Assembly (NCBI GenBank): GCA_034110465.1
Contig: JAWUZD010000010.1
Span: forward strand, 62,001-126,000
DNA length: 64,000 nt
Source of the DNA: Aurantibacter sp034110465
GTDB taxonomy: Bacteria > Bacteroidota > Bacteroidia > Flavobacteriales > Flavobacteriaceae
Direction: 5' to 3'
Made by a program: the position numbers and the translations under genes. Every line of letters begins with the position of its first letter. Within the stretch, counting starts at the first letter, position 1. Shown piece after piece: positions 53,052 through 63,100 of this stretch. Below the pieces are notes generated by a model, which had not been told where the DNA came from, did not search any database, and worked only from the letters and a program-made list of their open reading frames with translations.

Positions 53052-53915
53052 TTAATGATATGTTTTAAAAATCTTTGAAGCTTCGTTATAAGAGCTTTCA
53101 AATGGCATAGGATTAAGATTATTAACTTTTTTAGATGTAAAGTAAGACAGTAACTTTTCTGTTGGCATATTACCCGTTAATTCGTCTGTTGCCATTGGAC
53201 AACCACCAAAACCTTGTATAGCGCCATCAAAACGTAAACAACCAGCTTTGTAAGCTGCATCTACTTTTTCGAACCACGAAGTTGGTGTGGTATGTAAGTG
53301 TGCACCAAATTCGATTTTAGAATACTCCGGAATTAAATTAGAAAACAGATAAGATATACTTTCTGGATCAGAGCTACCAATAGTGTCACTTAACGATAAT
53401 ATTTTTACGCCCATTTTACTTAAGCGTTCTGTCCACTCTCCTACTATATTTACATTCCATGGATCTCCATAAGGATTACCAAAGCCCATAGAAATATAAA
53501 CAACCACTTCTTTTCCGTGTTTATTAGCTAAGTTTAAAATCTCTTGTAAGGTTACAATAGATTGTGCAATAGTTTTATGTGTATTTCGCATTTGAAAATT
53601 TTCCGATATAGAAAAAGGAAATCCTAAATACTTAATTTCTGGATGTTTACAAGCTTCTTCTGCACCACGCGTATTTGCAATAATAGCTAAAAGTTTACTT
53701 TTTGTATTCGATAAATCTAATTGTGATAAAACATTAGAAGTATCTACCATTTGAGGAATGGCTTTTGGAGAAACAAAACTCCCAAAATCTATAGTATCAA
53801 AACCAACTCGTAATAAAGATTGAATATACTGTACTTTTTGCTCTGTTGGGATAAATTGCTTTATACCTTGCATAGCATCTCTTGGACATTCAATAATTTT
53901 AACTTCTGATTTCAT
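53052..53915 (-). CDS. hydroxymethylglutaryl-CoA lyase family protein
   Basis: The enzyme splits HMG-CoA into acetoacetate and acetyl-CoA in leucine breakdown. I start at 53915, giving 287 residues. The TIM barrel shows IIECPRDAMQG (usual GPRDGLQ, so Gly residues are changed), FGSFVSPKAIPQM, and GFGGCPMATDELTGN with the catalytic Cys region. The changes at the first motif leave a related carboxyl-lyase possible. A -7 box ends only six bases before the start codon. Confidence 0.82.
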   Translation of the reverse strand: MKSEVKIIECPRDAMQGIKQFIPTEQKVQYIQSLLRVGFDTIDFGSFVSPKAIPQMVDTSNVLSQLDLSNTKSKLLAIIANTRGAEEACKHPEIKYLGFPFSISENFQMRNTHKTIAQSIVTLQEILNLANKHGKEVVVYISMGFGNPYGDPWNVNIVGEWTERLSKMGVKILSLSDTIGSSDPESISYLFSNLIPEYSKIEFGAHLHTTPTSWFEKVDAAYKAGCLRFDGAIQGFGGCPMATDELTGNMPTEKLLSYFTSKKVNNLNPMPFESSYNEASKIFKTYH

Positions 53916-53920
53916 TGGTT

Positions 53921-53948
53921 CAAATATAGTCATTTGATAGATTTACAA
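53921..53948 (-). promoter_or_regulatory. promoter abutting HMG-CoA lyase start
   Basis: On the minus strand TTG (53948-53946), 17 bases, TATATTTG (53928-53921), then AACCA and the ATG. Transcription would begin at or beside the start codon, implying a leaderless mRNA. Confidence 0.65.
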
Positions 53949-53967
53949 AAACGTTTTCTTTTAAAAC

Positions 53968-54591
53968 TTATTCACTAAAAAATAAATAGAAAGCTATAGC
54001 TATAAAAACTACAATTTGTAACCATTTTAAGATAACACCAACAGAATTTTTTTGTTTTAAATAGGTTGATATACTTCCAGATAATAGAGCTAATCCAAAA
54101 AATATAATAAAAGAAGTTAGCATAAATAATCCACCTAACACATAAAACTGAATAACTGTACTTATGGTTTTACTAAATAAAAAAGCAGGAAAAAAAGACA
54201 AAAAGAATAACGACACTTTAGGGTTTAGCACATTCATTATAAAACCTTGTTTAAATAATTGCACTAATGATTTTTTAGGTACTCCATTTCCTTCCACCGT
54301 AAAACCTGAAGGACTTTTAAATACTTTATAAGCCAAATACAATAAGTAGAATGCACCTAATAATTTAATCCCTATAAACAACCATTCGTTTTCTTTTATT
54401 AAAACCGAAACTCCAAAAGCTACAACTGTAGTATGAACTAAACAACCAGATATTAATCCGCAAACTGTAGCTAAACCATACTTCTTTCCGTGAGCAATAC
54501 TTTGCATTATCACGTAAATATTATCTGGTCCAGGAGATATAGCTAATGCTGATGTTGCAAACACAAAAGATATTAAAAGATTGAAATCCAT
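53968..54591 (-). CDS. LysE family translocator
   Basis: The 207-residue protein has six membrane helices. SPGPDNIYVIMQSIAHGKKYG after helix 1 and MNVLNPKVSLFFLSFFPAF in the middle are the LysE/RhtB signature. Members export amino acids or related compounds; the substrate is unknown. It starts 25 bp after the pyrD stop and is probably co-transcribed with it. Confidence 0.9.
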   Translation of the reverse strand: MDFNLLISFVFATSALAISPGPDNIYVIMQSIAHGKKYGLATVCGLISGCLVHTTVVAFGVSVLIKENEWLFIGIKLLGAFYLLYLAYKVFKSPSGFTVEGNGVPKKSLVQLFKQGFIMNVLNPKVSLFFLSFFPAFLFSKTISTVIQFYVLGGLFMLTSFIIFFGLALLSGSISTYLKQKNSVGVILKWLQIVVFIAIAFYLFFSE

Positions 54592-54616
54592 AAAGTGAAG
54601 TTATTAATAACAAAAA

Positions 54617-55648
54617 CTATTTATTAAGAAACGCTTTATTAATTCGTTTTACTAAACTTGGACCTTCGTAAATAAAGCCTGTATAGATTTGAACTAAATC
54701 TGCTCCTGCTTCAATTTTTTCTAAAGCATCTTTTTCAGAATGAATTCCTCCCACGCCAATAATTGGAAATGCTTTGTTACTTTTTGTTGCTAAATACTTT
54801 ATTGTACTGGTACTTTTCTCTTTAATTGGTTGGCCACTTACACCACCATTTCCAATAGCTTCCAATTGTTCTTTTGTTGCTTTTAAACCTGATCTGTCTA
54901 TAGAAGTATTACTTGCAATTACGCCATCTAATTTGGTTTTTGCTATCAATTCAATAATTTCGTCCAATTGAATTTCGTTTAAATCTGGTGCAATTTTAAG
55001 TAAGATTGGTTTATGTTTATCAAATTTAGAATTAGCTTTTTGTACCGTAGAAATTAATTCTTCTAAATAATCTTTATCAGTTAATTTAGCGTGGCTTCCA
55101 ACATTTGGGCAGCTTACGTTAAGTACAAAATAATCTACATAAGGATGCAAAGCATTAAAACACGTTAAATAATCTGCTGTATAATCTGCTGGTTTTGTTT
55201 GCGTATTCTTCCCTATATTCCCTCCAATAATTAACTTACCTTTATTACCTTTTAATTTAGAAATTGCAGCTTCTAAACCTTCATTATTAAAACCCATTCG
55301 GTTAATAATACCTTTATCAGATTTTAATCTAAATAAACGTTGTTTAGGATTTCCTTCTTGAGGCAAAGGTGTAACGGTTCCAATTTCTATAAATCCGAAA
55401 CCAAAGTTGGCTAATTCGTTATATAAAACTGCATTTTTATCGAATCCTGCTGCTAAACCTACTGGGTTTTTAAAAGTTAATCCAAATAAGTGACGTTCTA
55501 ATTTTTTATCATTTACCGCATATAAACCTCTAAATAAAGAAGTCATTCCTGGTATTTTACTAAATAAACGAATTAAAGAAAACGTGAAATAATGAATTTT
55601 TTCAGGATCGAAAGCAAAAAAAATAGGTCTTAATATAGATTTATACAT
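54617..55648 (-). CDS. pyrD: quinone-dependent dihydroorotate dehydrogenase
   Basis: PyrD makes orotate for pyrimidine synthesis and passes electrons to quinone. I start at 55648, giving 343 residues (YKSILRPIFFAFDPEKIHYF), because the 55666 ATG lies in the -7 box. The N-terminal helix pair marks class 2. FMN-site motifs are NPVGLAAGFDKNA, NIGKNTQT, NVSCPNVGS with the catalytic Ser, and IGVGGIHSEKDALEKI. LysE follows. Confidence 0.95.
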   Translation of the reverse strand: MYKSILRPIFFAFDPEKIHYFTFSLIRLFSKIPGMTSLFRGLYAVNDKKLERHLFGLTFKNPVGLAAGFDKNAVLYNELANFGFGFIEIGTVTPLPQEGNPKQRLFRLKSDKGIINRMGFNNEGLEAAISKLKGNKGKLIIGGNIGKNTQTKPADYTADYLTCFNALHPYVDYFVLNVSCPNVGSHAKLTDKDYLEELISTVQKANSKFDKHKPILLKIAPDLNEIQLDEIIELIAKTKLDGVIASNTSIDRSGLKATKEQLEAIGNGGVSGQPIKEKSTSTIKYLATKSNKAFPIIGVGGIHSEKDALEKIEAGADLVQIYTGFIYEGPSLVKRINKAFLNK

Positions 55649-55663
55649 CTGTGTAGATTTATG

Positions 55664-55671
55664 CAAAAATA
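55664..55671 (-). promoter_or_regulatory. -7 box of pyrD
   Basis: TATTTTTG on the minus strand is an exact match, 15 bases before the 55648 start. Confidence 0.6.
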
Positions 55672-55721
55672 CTACACCTTAAAAAAATGGGCAATTAAAA
55701 TGATAAAAACCTTTAAAATTG

Positions 55722-55729
55722 TAACTTTG
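55722..55729 (+). promoter_or_regulatory. -7 box of pepT
   Basis: TAACTTTG is an exact match, 24 bases before the ATG. Confidence 0.55.
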
Positions 55730-55753
55730 GAAACGGATTTAAATTTTATATAA

Positions 55754-56992
55754 ATGATTTCAAAAGAAGATATAATTAAACGTTTTGTAGGTTATGTAAC
55801 TGTAGATACAGAATCTGATCCAGCGAGCGACACAACGCCTAGTACAGCTAAACAATGGGATTTAGCCAATGCTTTAGTAGAAGAATTAAAAACTATTGGA
55901 CTAGAAGATGTTACAATAGATAAGCACGCGTATATTATGGCAACTTTACCAAGCAACTTGGATTACGAAGTGCCAACTATTGGTTTTATTTCTCATTTTG
56001 ATACCACACCAGATTTTACTGGAGCCAATGTAAAACCTCAAATTATAGAGGGTTACGACGGAAAAGATATTATTTTAAATAAGGCTGAAAACATTATTTT
56101 ATCTCCAGATTATTTTGAAGATTTATTACAATATAAAGGTCAAACCATTATTACTACAGATGGCACAACACTTTTAGGTGCAGATGATAAAGCTGGTATT
56201 ACAGAAATAGTTTCGGCTATGGAATATTTAGTACAGAATCCACAAATTAAGCACGGAAAAATCCGTATAGGTTTTACTCCAGATGAAGAAATTGGTCGTG
56301 GCGCTCATAAATTTGATGTTGAAAAATTTGGAGCAGAATGGGCTTACACAATGGATGGAAGTCAGATTGGTGAATTAGAATATGAAAATTTTAATGCTGC
56401 TGGCGCAATTGTTAAAGTCAAAGGTAAAATTGTACATCCTGGTTATGCTAAAGGGAAATTAATAAACTCTATGCACATTGCGAATGAGTATATGAATTCT
56501 TTACCAAAATTAGAAGTGCCAGAACATACCTCAGGTTACGAAGGCTTTTTTCATTTATACAGCATTAAAGGTGAAGTTGAAGAAACGGTTTTAGAATATA
56601 TTATTCGTGATCATGATAAAGCTCATTTTGAAGCAAGAAAAGAAGTAATGCAAAAATTAGCTAACGAGTTAAATTCGCAATACGAAAGAGAAGTTGTTTC
56701 TATAGAAATTAAAGATCAATACTTTAATATGAAAGAAAAGGTAGAACCTTTAATGCATATTGTAGACATAGCAGAAGAAGCTATGAACCAATTAGGTATT
56801 AAAGCATTAATTAAGCCAATTCGTGGTGGTACAGATGGTTCTCAATTAAGTTATATGGGCTTACCTTGTCCAAATATTTTTGCTGGCGGACATAATTTTC
56901 ACGGACGTTACGAGTATGTTCCCGTAGAAAGTATGATTAAAGCCACTGAAGTTATTTGTAAAATAGCAGAGTTAATAGGACAGAAAAAATAA
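55754..56992 (+). CDS. pepT: peptidase T
   Basis: PepT is a cytoplasmic M20 zinc tripeptidase. The 412 residues have the metal-site motifs GFISHFDTTPDF, TLLGADDKAGITEIV, TPDEEIGRGAHKFDV and GGHNFHGRYEYVPVESM in the usual order and at the usual length. It is read divergently from pyrD, each with its own -7 box. Confidence 0.95.
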   Translation: MISKEDIIKRFVGYVTVDTESDPASDTTPSTAKQWDLANALVEELKTIGLEDVTIDKHAYIMATLPSNLDYEVPTIGFISHFDTTPDFTGANVKPQIIEGYDGKDIILNKAENIILSPDYFEDLLQYKGQTIITTDGTTLLGADDKAGITEIVSAMEYLVQNPQIKHGKIRIGFTPDEEIGRGAHKFDVEKFGAEWAYTMDGSQIGELEYENFNAAGAIVKVKGKIVHPGYAKGKLINSMHIANEYMNSLPKLEVPEHTSGYEGFFHLYSIKGEVEETVLEYIIRDHDKAHFEARKEVMQKLANELNSQYEREVVSIEIKDQYFNMKEKVEPLMHIVDIAEEAMNQLGIKALIKPIRGGTDGSQLSYMGLPCPNIFAGGHNFHGRYEYVPVESMIKATEVICKIAELIGQKK

Positions 56993-57014
56993 ATTTATAA
57001 ACTAATATAAATAG

Positions 57015-57044
57015 AAAAAGACCAATCTGTAGATTGGTCTTTTT
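57015..57044. terminator. bidirectional terminator after pepT
   Basis: AAAAAGACCAATCT and AGATTGGTCTTTTT form a 14-bp stem around GT. Confidence 0.9.
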
Positions 57045-57085
57045 TGTGTTTATAAACTACTTTACTAAAAATTGTATAATACCAA

Positions 57086-58258
57086 TTAGTCAGTTACAGT
57101 AATAGTTCCTGTCATTGCACCGTGAAATTGGCAGTTATAAAATAAAGTATCTGGTGCATCCATAGGTACAACAAAAGTTAATGTTCCAGAAACATTACCA
57201 TTTCCAGTTACTCCACTTGAGTAAGCGTTTGTAGTTCCTGTTCCTTGAGTTGAGTTAATGTAAAAAGGATGACTTGGTGTATTCAAATTAAAGATATAAG
57301 TATTTCCTCTAATAAAAGTAAGGTTTGGATTAGCTGCTGCTGTTAATCCATTTCCTGTAAAATTATAAGAAGAAGTTCCAGAATTCGAAACGTCATAAGT
57401 AATTGTTTCTGGTGTAGAAATAACACCATCATTAGAACCAATATTTCCTTGTGCTGCAACTGTTAAATCTGTTGTACTTAAATGTATATTCACATAACCA
57501 TTATAGGTTAAAACATCTTCGTATAAGAAAGAAGTCGTATCATCTAATTGAGAAACATTAGTATAGCTCTTTCCTGTTTCTCCATCTACATTATTGTAAG
57601 TAAAAGCAATTCCTCCAGTTGTAGCAATATCATTCATATGAATATGTGCTAAGTGATCTGTACCTGTTGAAGTTCCCGTTAATTCTAAAACAGCTAACGC
57701 TTCACCATTAACACGTTTAAAAAACTGAGCTGTTCCACTAACACCAGAAGTATTTGTTTCGTCTAAATTATATGAAATACTTTCTCCTGTTAAATCGTTT
57801 TGTCCAATATCGCCTTGAGAAACAATAGTTCCCAAAACTGCTGCACTTAAATGTACATTAATGTAACCATCAAAAGTAATCATATCTTCATAAGTTACAG
57901 GAGTACCATCATCTAAAGTCGTGAATGTAGTACTGCTTTTACCTGTAGAACCATCTACATCACCTAAATTTACAGCAATATCTCCACCTTCGGCTGCCGT
58001 ATTAAAATGAATATGAGCTCGATGCATTGATATATCTGATGTGTTATTAAGATCTAATTCTAAAGTTACAGAACCATTAGAGTTTTTAATAAACTTTGCT
58101 GTTCCAGAAACATTATCCGTATTATTTGATTCTAAATCGTAGGTTTTAAACGTTTGCTGATTTAATACTAACGTATTATCATCATCTGCACTGCAACTCA
58201 CTATTAAAAGTAAGGCGAAAGCAGTTAAAGTTTTAAATGTGTTTATTAAAATTTTCAT
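57086..58258 (-). CDS. lipoprotein with two CHRD domains and a C-terminal cupredoxin domain
   Basis: The 390-residue lipoprotein has a lipobox ending VSC. Two CHRD repeats follow (about 30-155 and 160-275), each with an AHIHxN-type motif (RAHIHFN, LAHIHMN) and an NxHLS motif (INVHLSAA, VNIHLSTT). The C-terminal 100 residues form a plastocyanin-like fold with candidate copper ligands: His in SHPFYI, then Cys, His and Met in FYNCQFHGAM. It may bind copper at the outer face; the combination is an inference from visible motifs. Confidence 0.82.
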   Translation of the reverse strand: MKILINTFKTLTAFALLLIVSCSADDDNTLVLNQQTFKTYDLESNNTDNVSGTAKFIKNSNGSVTLELDLNNTSDISMHRAHIHFNTAAEGGDIAVNLGDVDGSTGKSSTTFTTLDDGTPVTYEDMITFDGYINVHLSAAVLGTIVSQGDIGQNDLTGESISYNLDETNTSGVSGTAQFFKRVNGEALAVLELTGTSTGTDHLAHIHMNDIATTGGIAFTYNNVDGETGKSYTNVSQLDDTTSFLYEDVLTYNGYVNIHLSTTDLTVAAQGNIGSNDGVISTPETITYDVSNSGTSSYNFTGNGLTAAANPNLTFIRGNTYIFNLNTPSHPFYINSTQGTGTTNAYSSGVTGNGNVSGTLTFVVPMDAPDTLFYNCQFHGAMTGTITVTD

Positions 58259-58291
58259 AGTCTTGTTTATTTAATTAGCAGTAATGTTAAA

Positions 58292-58299
58292 CAAATATA
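58292..58299 (-). promoter_or_regulatory. -7 box of CHRD lipoprotein gene
   Basis: TATATTTG on the minus strand is an exact match, 33 bases before the ATG. A TTG lies 22 bases upstream (58324-58322). Confidence 0.6.
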
Positions 58300-58396
58300 C
58301 TGTTAGTAGTATATTAAATTCCAAATATTTTGTTAAAGTACTGTAACAAAATAAATAATAAATCGTCTAAACATTATAACCAATACATTAACCGAT

Positions 58397-59296
58397 TTGG
58401 AAACCATATTAGAAATTAAAAACCTTACTAAAAAATACGGTAGTTTAACAGCTGTTAATAATCTGTCTTTCACCATAAAAAAAGGTCACGTTTATGGCAT
58501 TTTAGGACCAAATGGTAGTGGTAAATCTACTACGCTTGGTATTGTACTAAATGTTGTTAATAAAACAAACGGAGAATTTAGTTGGTTTAAAGGAAAGGTG
58601 GATACACATAATGCGCTTAAGAAAGTTGGAGCTATAATAGAAAGACCAAACTTCTATCCATATATGACAGCGCATAAAAACCTAAAATTGGTTTGCAAGA
58701 TTAAAGATATAGACGAGTCTAAAATTGAAGAAAAACTTGAATTAGTTGGTTTAATTGATAGACAACATAGCAAATTTAGCACGTTTTCCTTAGGTATGAA
58801 ACAACGTTTAGCTATTGCATCTGCATTACTTAACGATCCAGAAATCTTAATTTTAGACGAACCAACAAATGGTTTAGATCCGCAAGGAATTCATCAAATT
58901 AGAGCTATTATTCAAAAAATTGCTAGTCAAGGCACTACTATATTATTAGCTTCTCATTTATTAGACGAAGTAGAAAAAGTATGTTCTCATGTTGTGGTTT
59001 TAAGAAAAGGCGAAAATTTATATACAGGCCGCGTAGACGAAATGATTTCGACCTTTGGTTTCTTTGAATTAAAAAGTGATAATTTGGAGCTATTAAATCA
59101 ACAATTGTCAGAATTTTCTGAGATTGAAAAAACGACAACTTCTAACGAAACTATTACAGCTCATTTAAAAGTTGATATGTCTGCTTTAGAATTAAATCAA
59201 CGCCTTTTTAAAAACAACATTGTATTAACACACCTTGTAAAAAGAAAAGAAAGTTTAGAAGAGCAGTTTTTACAATTAACCAGCAAAATCAATTAA
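58397..59296 (+). CDS. ABC transporter ATP-binding protein
   Basis: The 299-residue ATPase has Walker A GPNGSGKST, signature FSLGMKQRLA and Walker B LILDEPTNGLDPQG, the pattern of ABC-2 exporter ATPases (CcmA/DrrA class). It starts at TTG; no ATG fits before LEIKNLTKKYG. The permease gene begins 1 bp after the stop, so the two are a pair. Confidence 0.9.
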   Translation: METILEIKNLTKKYGSLTAVNNLSFTIKKGHVYGILGPNGSGKSTTLGIVLNVVNKTNGEFSWFKGKVDTHNALKKVGAIIERPNFYPYMTAHKNLKLVCKIKDIDESKIEEKLELVGLIDRQHSKFSTFSLGMKQRLAIASALLNDPEILILDEPTNGLDPQGIHQIRAIIQKIASQGTTILLASHLLDEVEKVCSHVVVLRKGENLYTGRVDEMISTFGFFELKSDNLELLNQQLSEFSEIEKTTTSNETITAHLKVDMSALELNQRLFKNNIVLTHLVKRKESLEEQFLQLTSKIN

Positions 59297-59297
59297 T

Positions 59298-60131
59298 ATG
59301 AAACGTTTATTAGAAATAGAATTTATAAAATTGTGGAATAATAGAGCGAGTAAGGTTTTAATTATAACATACTTTGCATTATTAACTTGTATTGCACTTT
59401 TAGCCTATGTTAAATTTGATATTGGACCTATTCATTTTGACTTAGCAGAACAAGGCATATTTAATTTTCCTTATATCTGGCATTCTAACACCTTTTTTAC
59501 AGGGTTTTTGAAATTTTTCCTATTATTAGTTATAGTTTCTATGGTAGCTAATGAGTACAGTAACAAAACAATTAAACAAAACTTAATAGATGGATTAAGT
59601 AAAAAAGAATTTATACTATCTAAATTCCTTACTGTATTTGTATTTGCTTTAATATCCACATTTTTTATTTTTATAATAACTCTAATTTTAGGATATAGTT
59701 TTTCTAGTATAACAGAATCTTACCACGTATTTTCTGGGCTTGAATATTTATTAGCTTTTTTCGTAAAACTAATTGGCTTTTTCTCTATGGGTCTATTTTT
59801 TGGAATGCTAATTAAAAGATCTGCATTTGCTGTTGGAGCACTTATATTATACTTTTTTGTGGAATTTTTCAGCTTTATATTTGTTGTTAACTATTTAGAT
59901 AGCAGAGCTGATGCTGATGCCATTTATCAATTTTTGCCTTTTAAAGCGTTATGGAACTTAATAGACGAGCCAATTTCTAGGTTAGGAGCAGTAAAAGCAA
60001 TAGCTAATCAGGTTGGAGAAAAATTCAATTTTGATTACGCAGTACATTGGTATGAGATTGTAATTGTATTAGTTTGGACTGCTGTTTTTGTATATGGATC
60101 CTATTTCTTACTGAAGAGAAGAGATTTATAG
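59298..60131 (+). CDS. ABC-2 type transporter permease
   Basis: The 277-residue protein has six membrane helices starting near residue 17 and matches ABC-2 permeases in length and helix layout (VSMVANEYSNKTIKQNLIDG after the second helix). It pairs with the ATPase immediately upstream. The substrate is unknown; such pairs often export drugs, lipids or peptides. Confidence 0.85.
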   Translation: MKRLLEIEFIKLWNNRASKVLIITYFALLTCIALLAYVKFDIGPIHFDLAEQGIFNFPYIWHSNTFFTGFLKFFLLLVIVSMVANEYSNKTIKQNLIDGLSKKEFILSKFLTVFVFALISTFFIFIITLILGYSFSSITESYHVFSGLEYLLAFFVKLIGFFSMGLFFGMLIKRSAFAVGALILYFFVEFFSFIFVVNYLDSRADADAIYQFLPFKALWNLIDEPISRLGAVKAIANQVGEKFNFDYAVHWYEIVIVLVWTAVFVYGSYFLLKRRDL

Positions 60132-60178
60132 AACATAATTTTAACATAAAAATTAAATAAGCATTCGGTTTTTTACAA

Positions 60179-60186
60179 TATCTTTG
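60179..60186 (+). promoter_or_regulatory. -7 box of T9SS type B gene
   Basis: TATCTTTG is an exact match and ends only eight bases before the ATG, so the leader would be extremely short or absent. Confidence 0.6.
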
Positions 60187-60194
60187 ATAATGAT

Positions 60195-63100
60195 ATGAAA
60201 ACAAACACTTTTTTAATAATAGTTCTTACACTATTTACAATAAATTTAACCGCCCAAAGACAAGCAGCTAACTGGTATTTTGGTGATAGAGCAGGTATAA
60301 ATTTTGACACAAATAATATAGTAACTCCTCTAAATAATGGAGAATTAAGTACTATTGAAGGTTGTACTTCAATTTCTAATGAAACAGGTAATTTATTATT
60401 TTATACAGACGGTAAAGTTATTTATAATGCTTCGCATACAATAATGGTAAATGGATTTGGTTTATTAGGAGATTCTTCTAGTTCTCAATCAGCGCTTATT
60501 GTACCAAAACCTGAAGATCCTAATATTTATTATATATTTACAGTTGGAGCAAGCAGCTCTGTCCTCGGTTTAAACTACTCTATTGTTGATATGAATTTAG
60601 ATTTTGGTCTTGGTGCTATTACAACAAAAAACGTTAATTTATTATCTGCATGTGCTGAAAAAGTTTCAGCTGTATTAAAAGACTGTGAAACTGGAAATAT
60701 TTGGGTTGCGGCATTTTCTAATTCACAAGGAAATAATACTGTAAATATGAATTCCTTACATGCGTATGAAATTAGTAATACAGGAATAAATTTAACGCCA
60801 GTAATTAGCACTTTTAATTCTTTAGCAATAAGCGAATTAAGAGGTAATATGAAATTTTCTCCTAATGGCGAAAAATTAGCTTTAGCAAATATCAATTCAG
60901 GTTTATATCTTTTCGATTTTAATGTTACAAATGGTGTTTTTAGTAATGCAAATGAATTAATAAGACCTAATTTACCTTCAACTAGTAAAGAAAAATCTTA
61001 TGGGGTAGAATTCTCACCAAACAATAGTTTTTTATATTCAGCTACTTATAACGATTATTTTACAGGAAGCGCTTCGGATAATAATGCAAGTAATCACTTT
61101 TCAAAATTATTACAATTTGATTTAACTGCAACAAATATCCCCTTAAGTAAAATAACTATTGATGATAGAAGTTTATATAGAAGCAGTTTGCAATTAGGTC
61201 CTGATGGAAAAATCTACCGCTCAATGAGTGGTTCTTATACTATTGGCTCACCATATTTGAGTGTCATTAATAATCCAAATTTATTAGGTGTTAACTCTAA
61301 TTATGTTCATCAACAAATTCAATTATTTTCTAATTCAAGGCAAGGATTACCTCCATTTATTGCTTCATTTTTTAGTGAAAAAATAGATATAATACCTACA
61401 GACAACACAAACACCGTAAACTTACCACTTTGCTTAGGTGAAAATTACACATTAATTGCGGATGATATACCTGGAGCGACCTATACTTGGAGCAAAGATG
61501 GAGTAACGCTAGCTGAGACTGACTTTGATTTAGTTGTAACCGTTAGTGGTGTTTATAATCTATTGATAGATTTAAGCACAGGAGATTGTAGCTCGTTAGA
61601 AGGTCAGGCAATTGTTACATATTTTGATATCCCTACCGCTACTACTCCATCAAATTATTTTGTTTGTGATGATAATGATGATGGCTCTTTTAATTTTGAT
61701 TTTGCAACAAAAGATGCAGAAATATTAAATGGTCAAGACAATACTGTTTTTGAGGTTAATTATTTTACTTCTATAACTAATTTAAATGCCAATCAAAATA
61801 AAATTAATGGCCTATTTACCAATACATCTGTACCACAGACTATTTATGCTAGAGTTCAAAATATTGGAAATCCAAACTGTTTTGATTTTGTAAGTTTTGA
61901 AATTGGAGTTTATGATAGCCCAGAAATTAATTCAATTTCAAACTTTGAAGCTTGTGATGATATTGTAGATTCAGATGATGCAAATGGTCAAGCCATTGTG
62001 ACTTTATCAAGTTTTAATTCGGAAATATTAGGAACTCAAAATGCTACAGAATTTTCTATCACTTATCATTTAACTCAAAGTGATGCCGATTCTAAAACAA
62101 CACCTTTGCCAGATAACTATTACAACACAACACCTTTTAACCAGCAGTTATTTGTTAGAATAGAAAATAATTTATACACTAATTGTTATACTACAGAAAC
62201 GTTTAACATTATAATAAACCCTTTACCAACAGCTCAAAATGTAATCATAAAGCAATGTGATGAAGATGGCGTTTCAGATGGATTAACACAATTTAATTTA
62301 ACCGAAGCTCATAACAGCATCACTAATAGCAGTACCTCTAGTACCATTTCGTTTTATTCGAGTCAAGCTAATGCAAATTCAGAAACTAATGAAATAGATG
62401 GTACTAATTATACCAATTCTATTCCAAACGAAACAATATATGTCGTTGTTACAGAACCATCTACAGACTGTAAAAAACAATCTCAATTATTTTTAGAAAT
62501 AAGTAATTCTCAAATTTTGGATTACAATCCTCCAGCAGAATGTGATGAATTAGGTTCTGAAGATGGTATAAACACCTTTAATTTAGATAATTTTTCTACT
62601 ATAATACTTGCAGGTTTACCATCTAATGTTACCATTAATTATTATGAAACTCTAAACGATGCTACTTTAGAAACTAATGTACTTTCTTCTCCATACAATA
62701 ACACAACTCCATATAATCAAACGCTATATGCACGAGCAGAAAGTAATAATGATTGTTTTGGTATTAATCAAGTTCAACTAACAATTTATCCTAGACCAAA
62801 TATTGATGCTGATGAAACACAATATTACTGTTTAAATGAATTTCCTATAACACAACAATTAAGTACAGGATTAATTGGTAATCCTCTAGACTTTAGCTTT
62901 AGCTGGACAACTGGAGAAGTAACAGAGTCTATTGAAATTGATACAATTGGAATATACACTGTTACAGTTATAAATGAAGATACTGGTTGTCAAAAAACAA
63001 GAACATTTAATGTTGAAGCTTCTAACATAGCAACAATAGAGCAACCTATTTATATTAGCGATGGGAATTTATTTAGTAATGTAGTTGAAGTTACAGCAAC

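Noticed and set aside
58397..60131. ABC-2 pair as a named drug exporter
   Set aside because: Family assignment is clear but the substrate cannot be read from the sequence.
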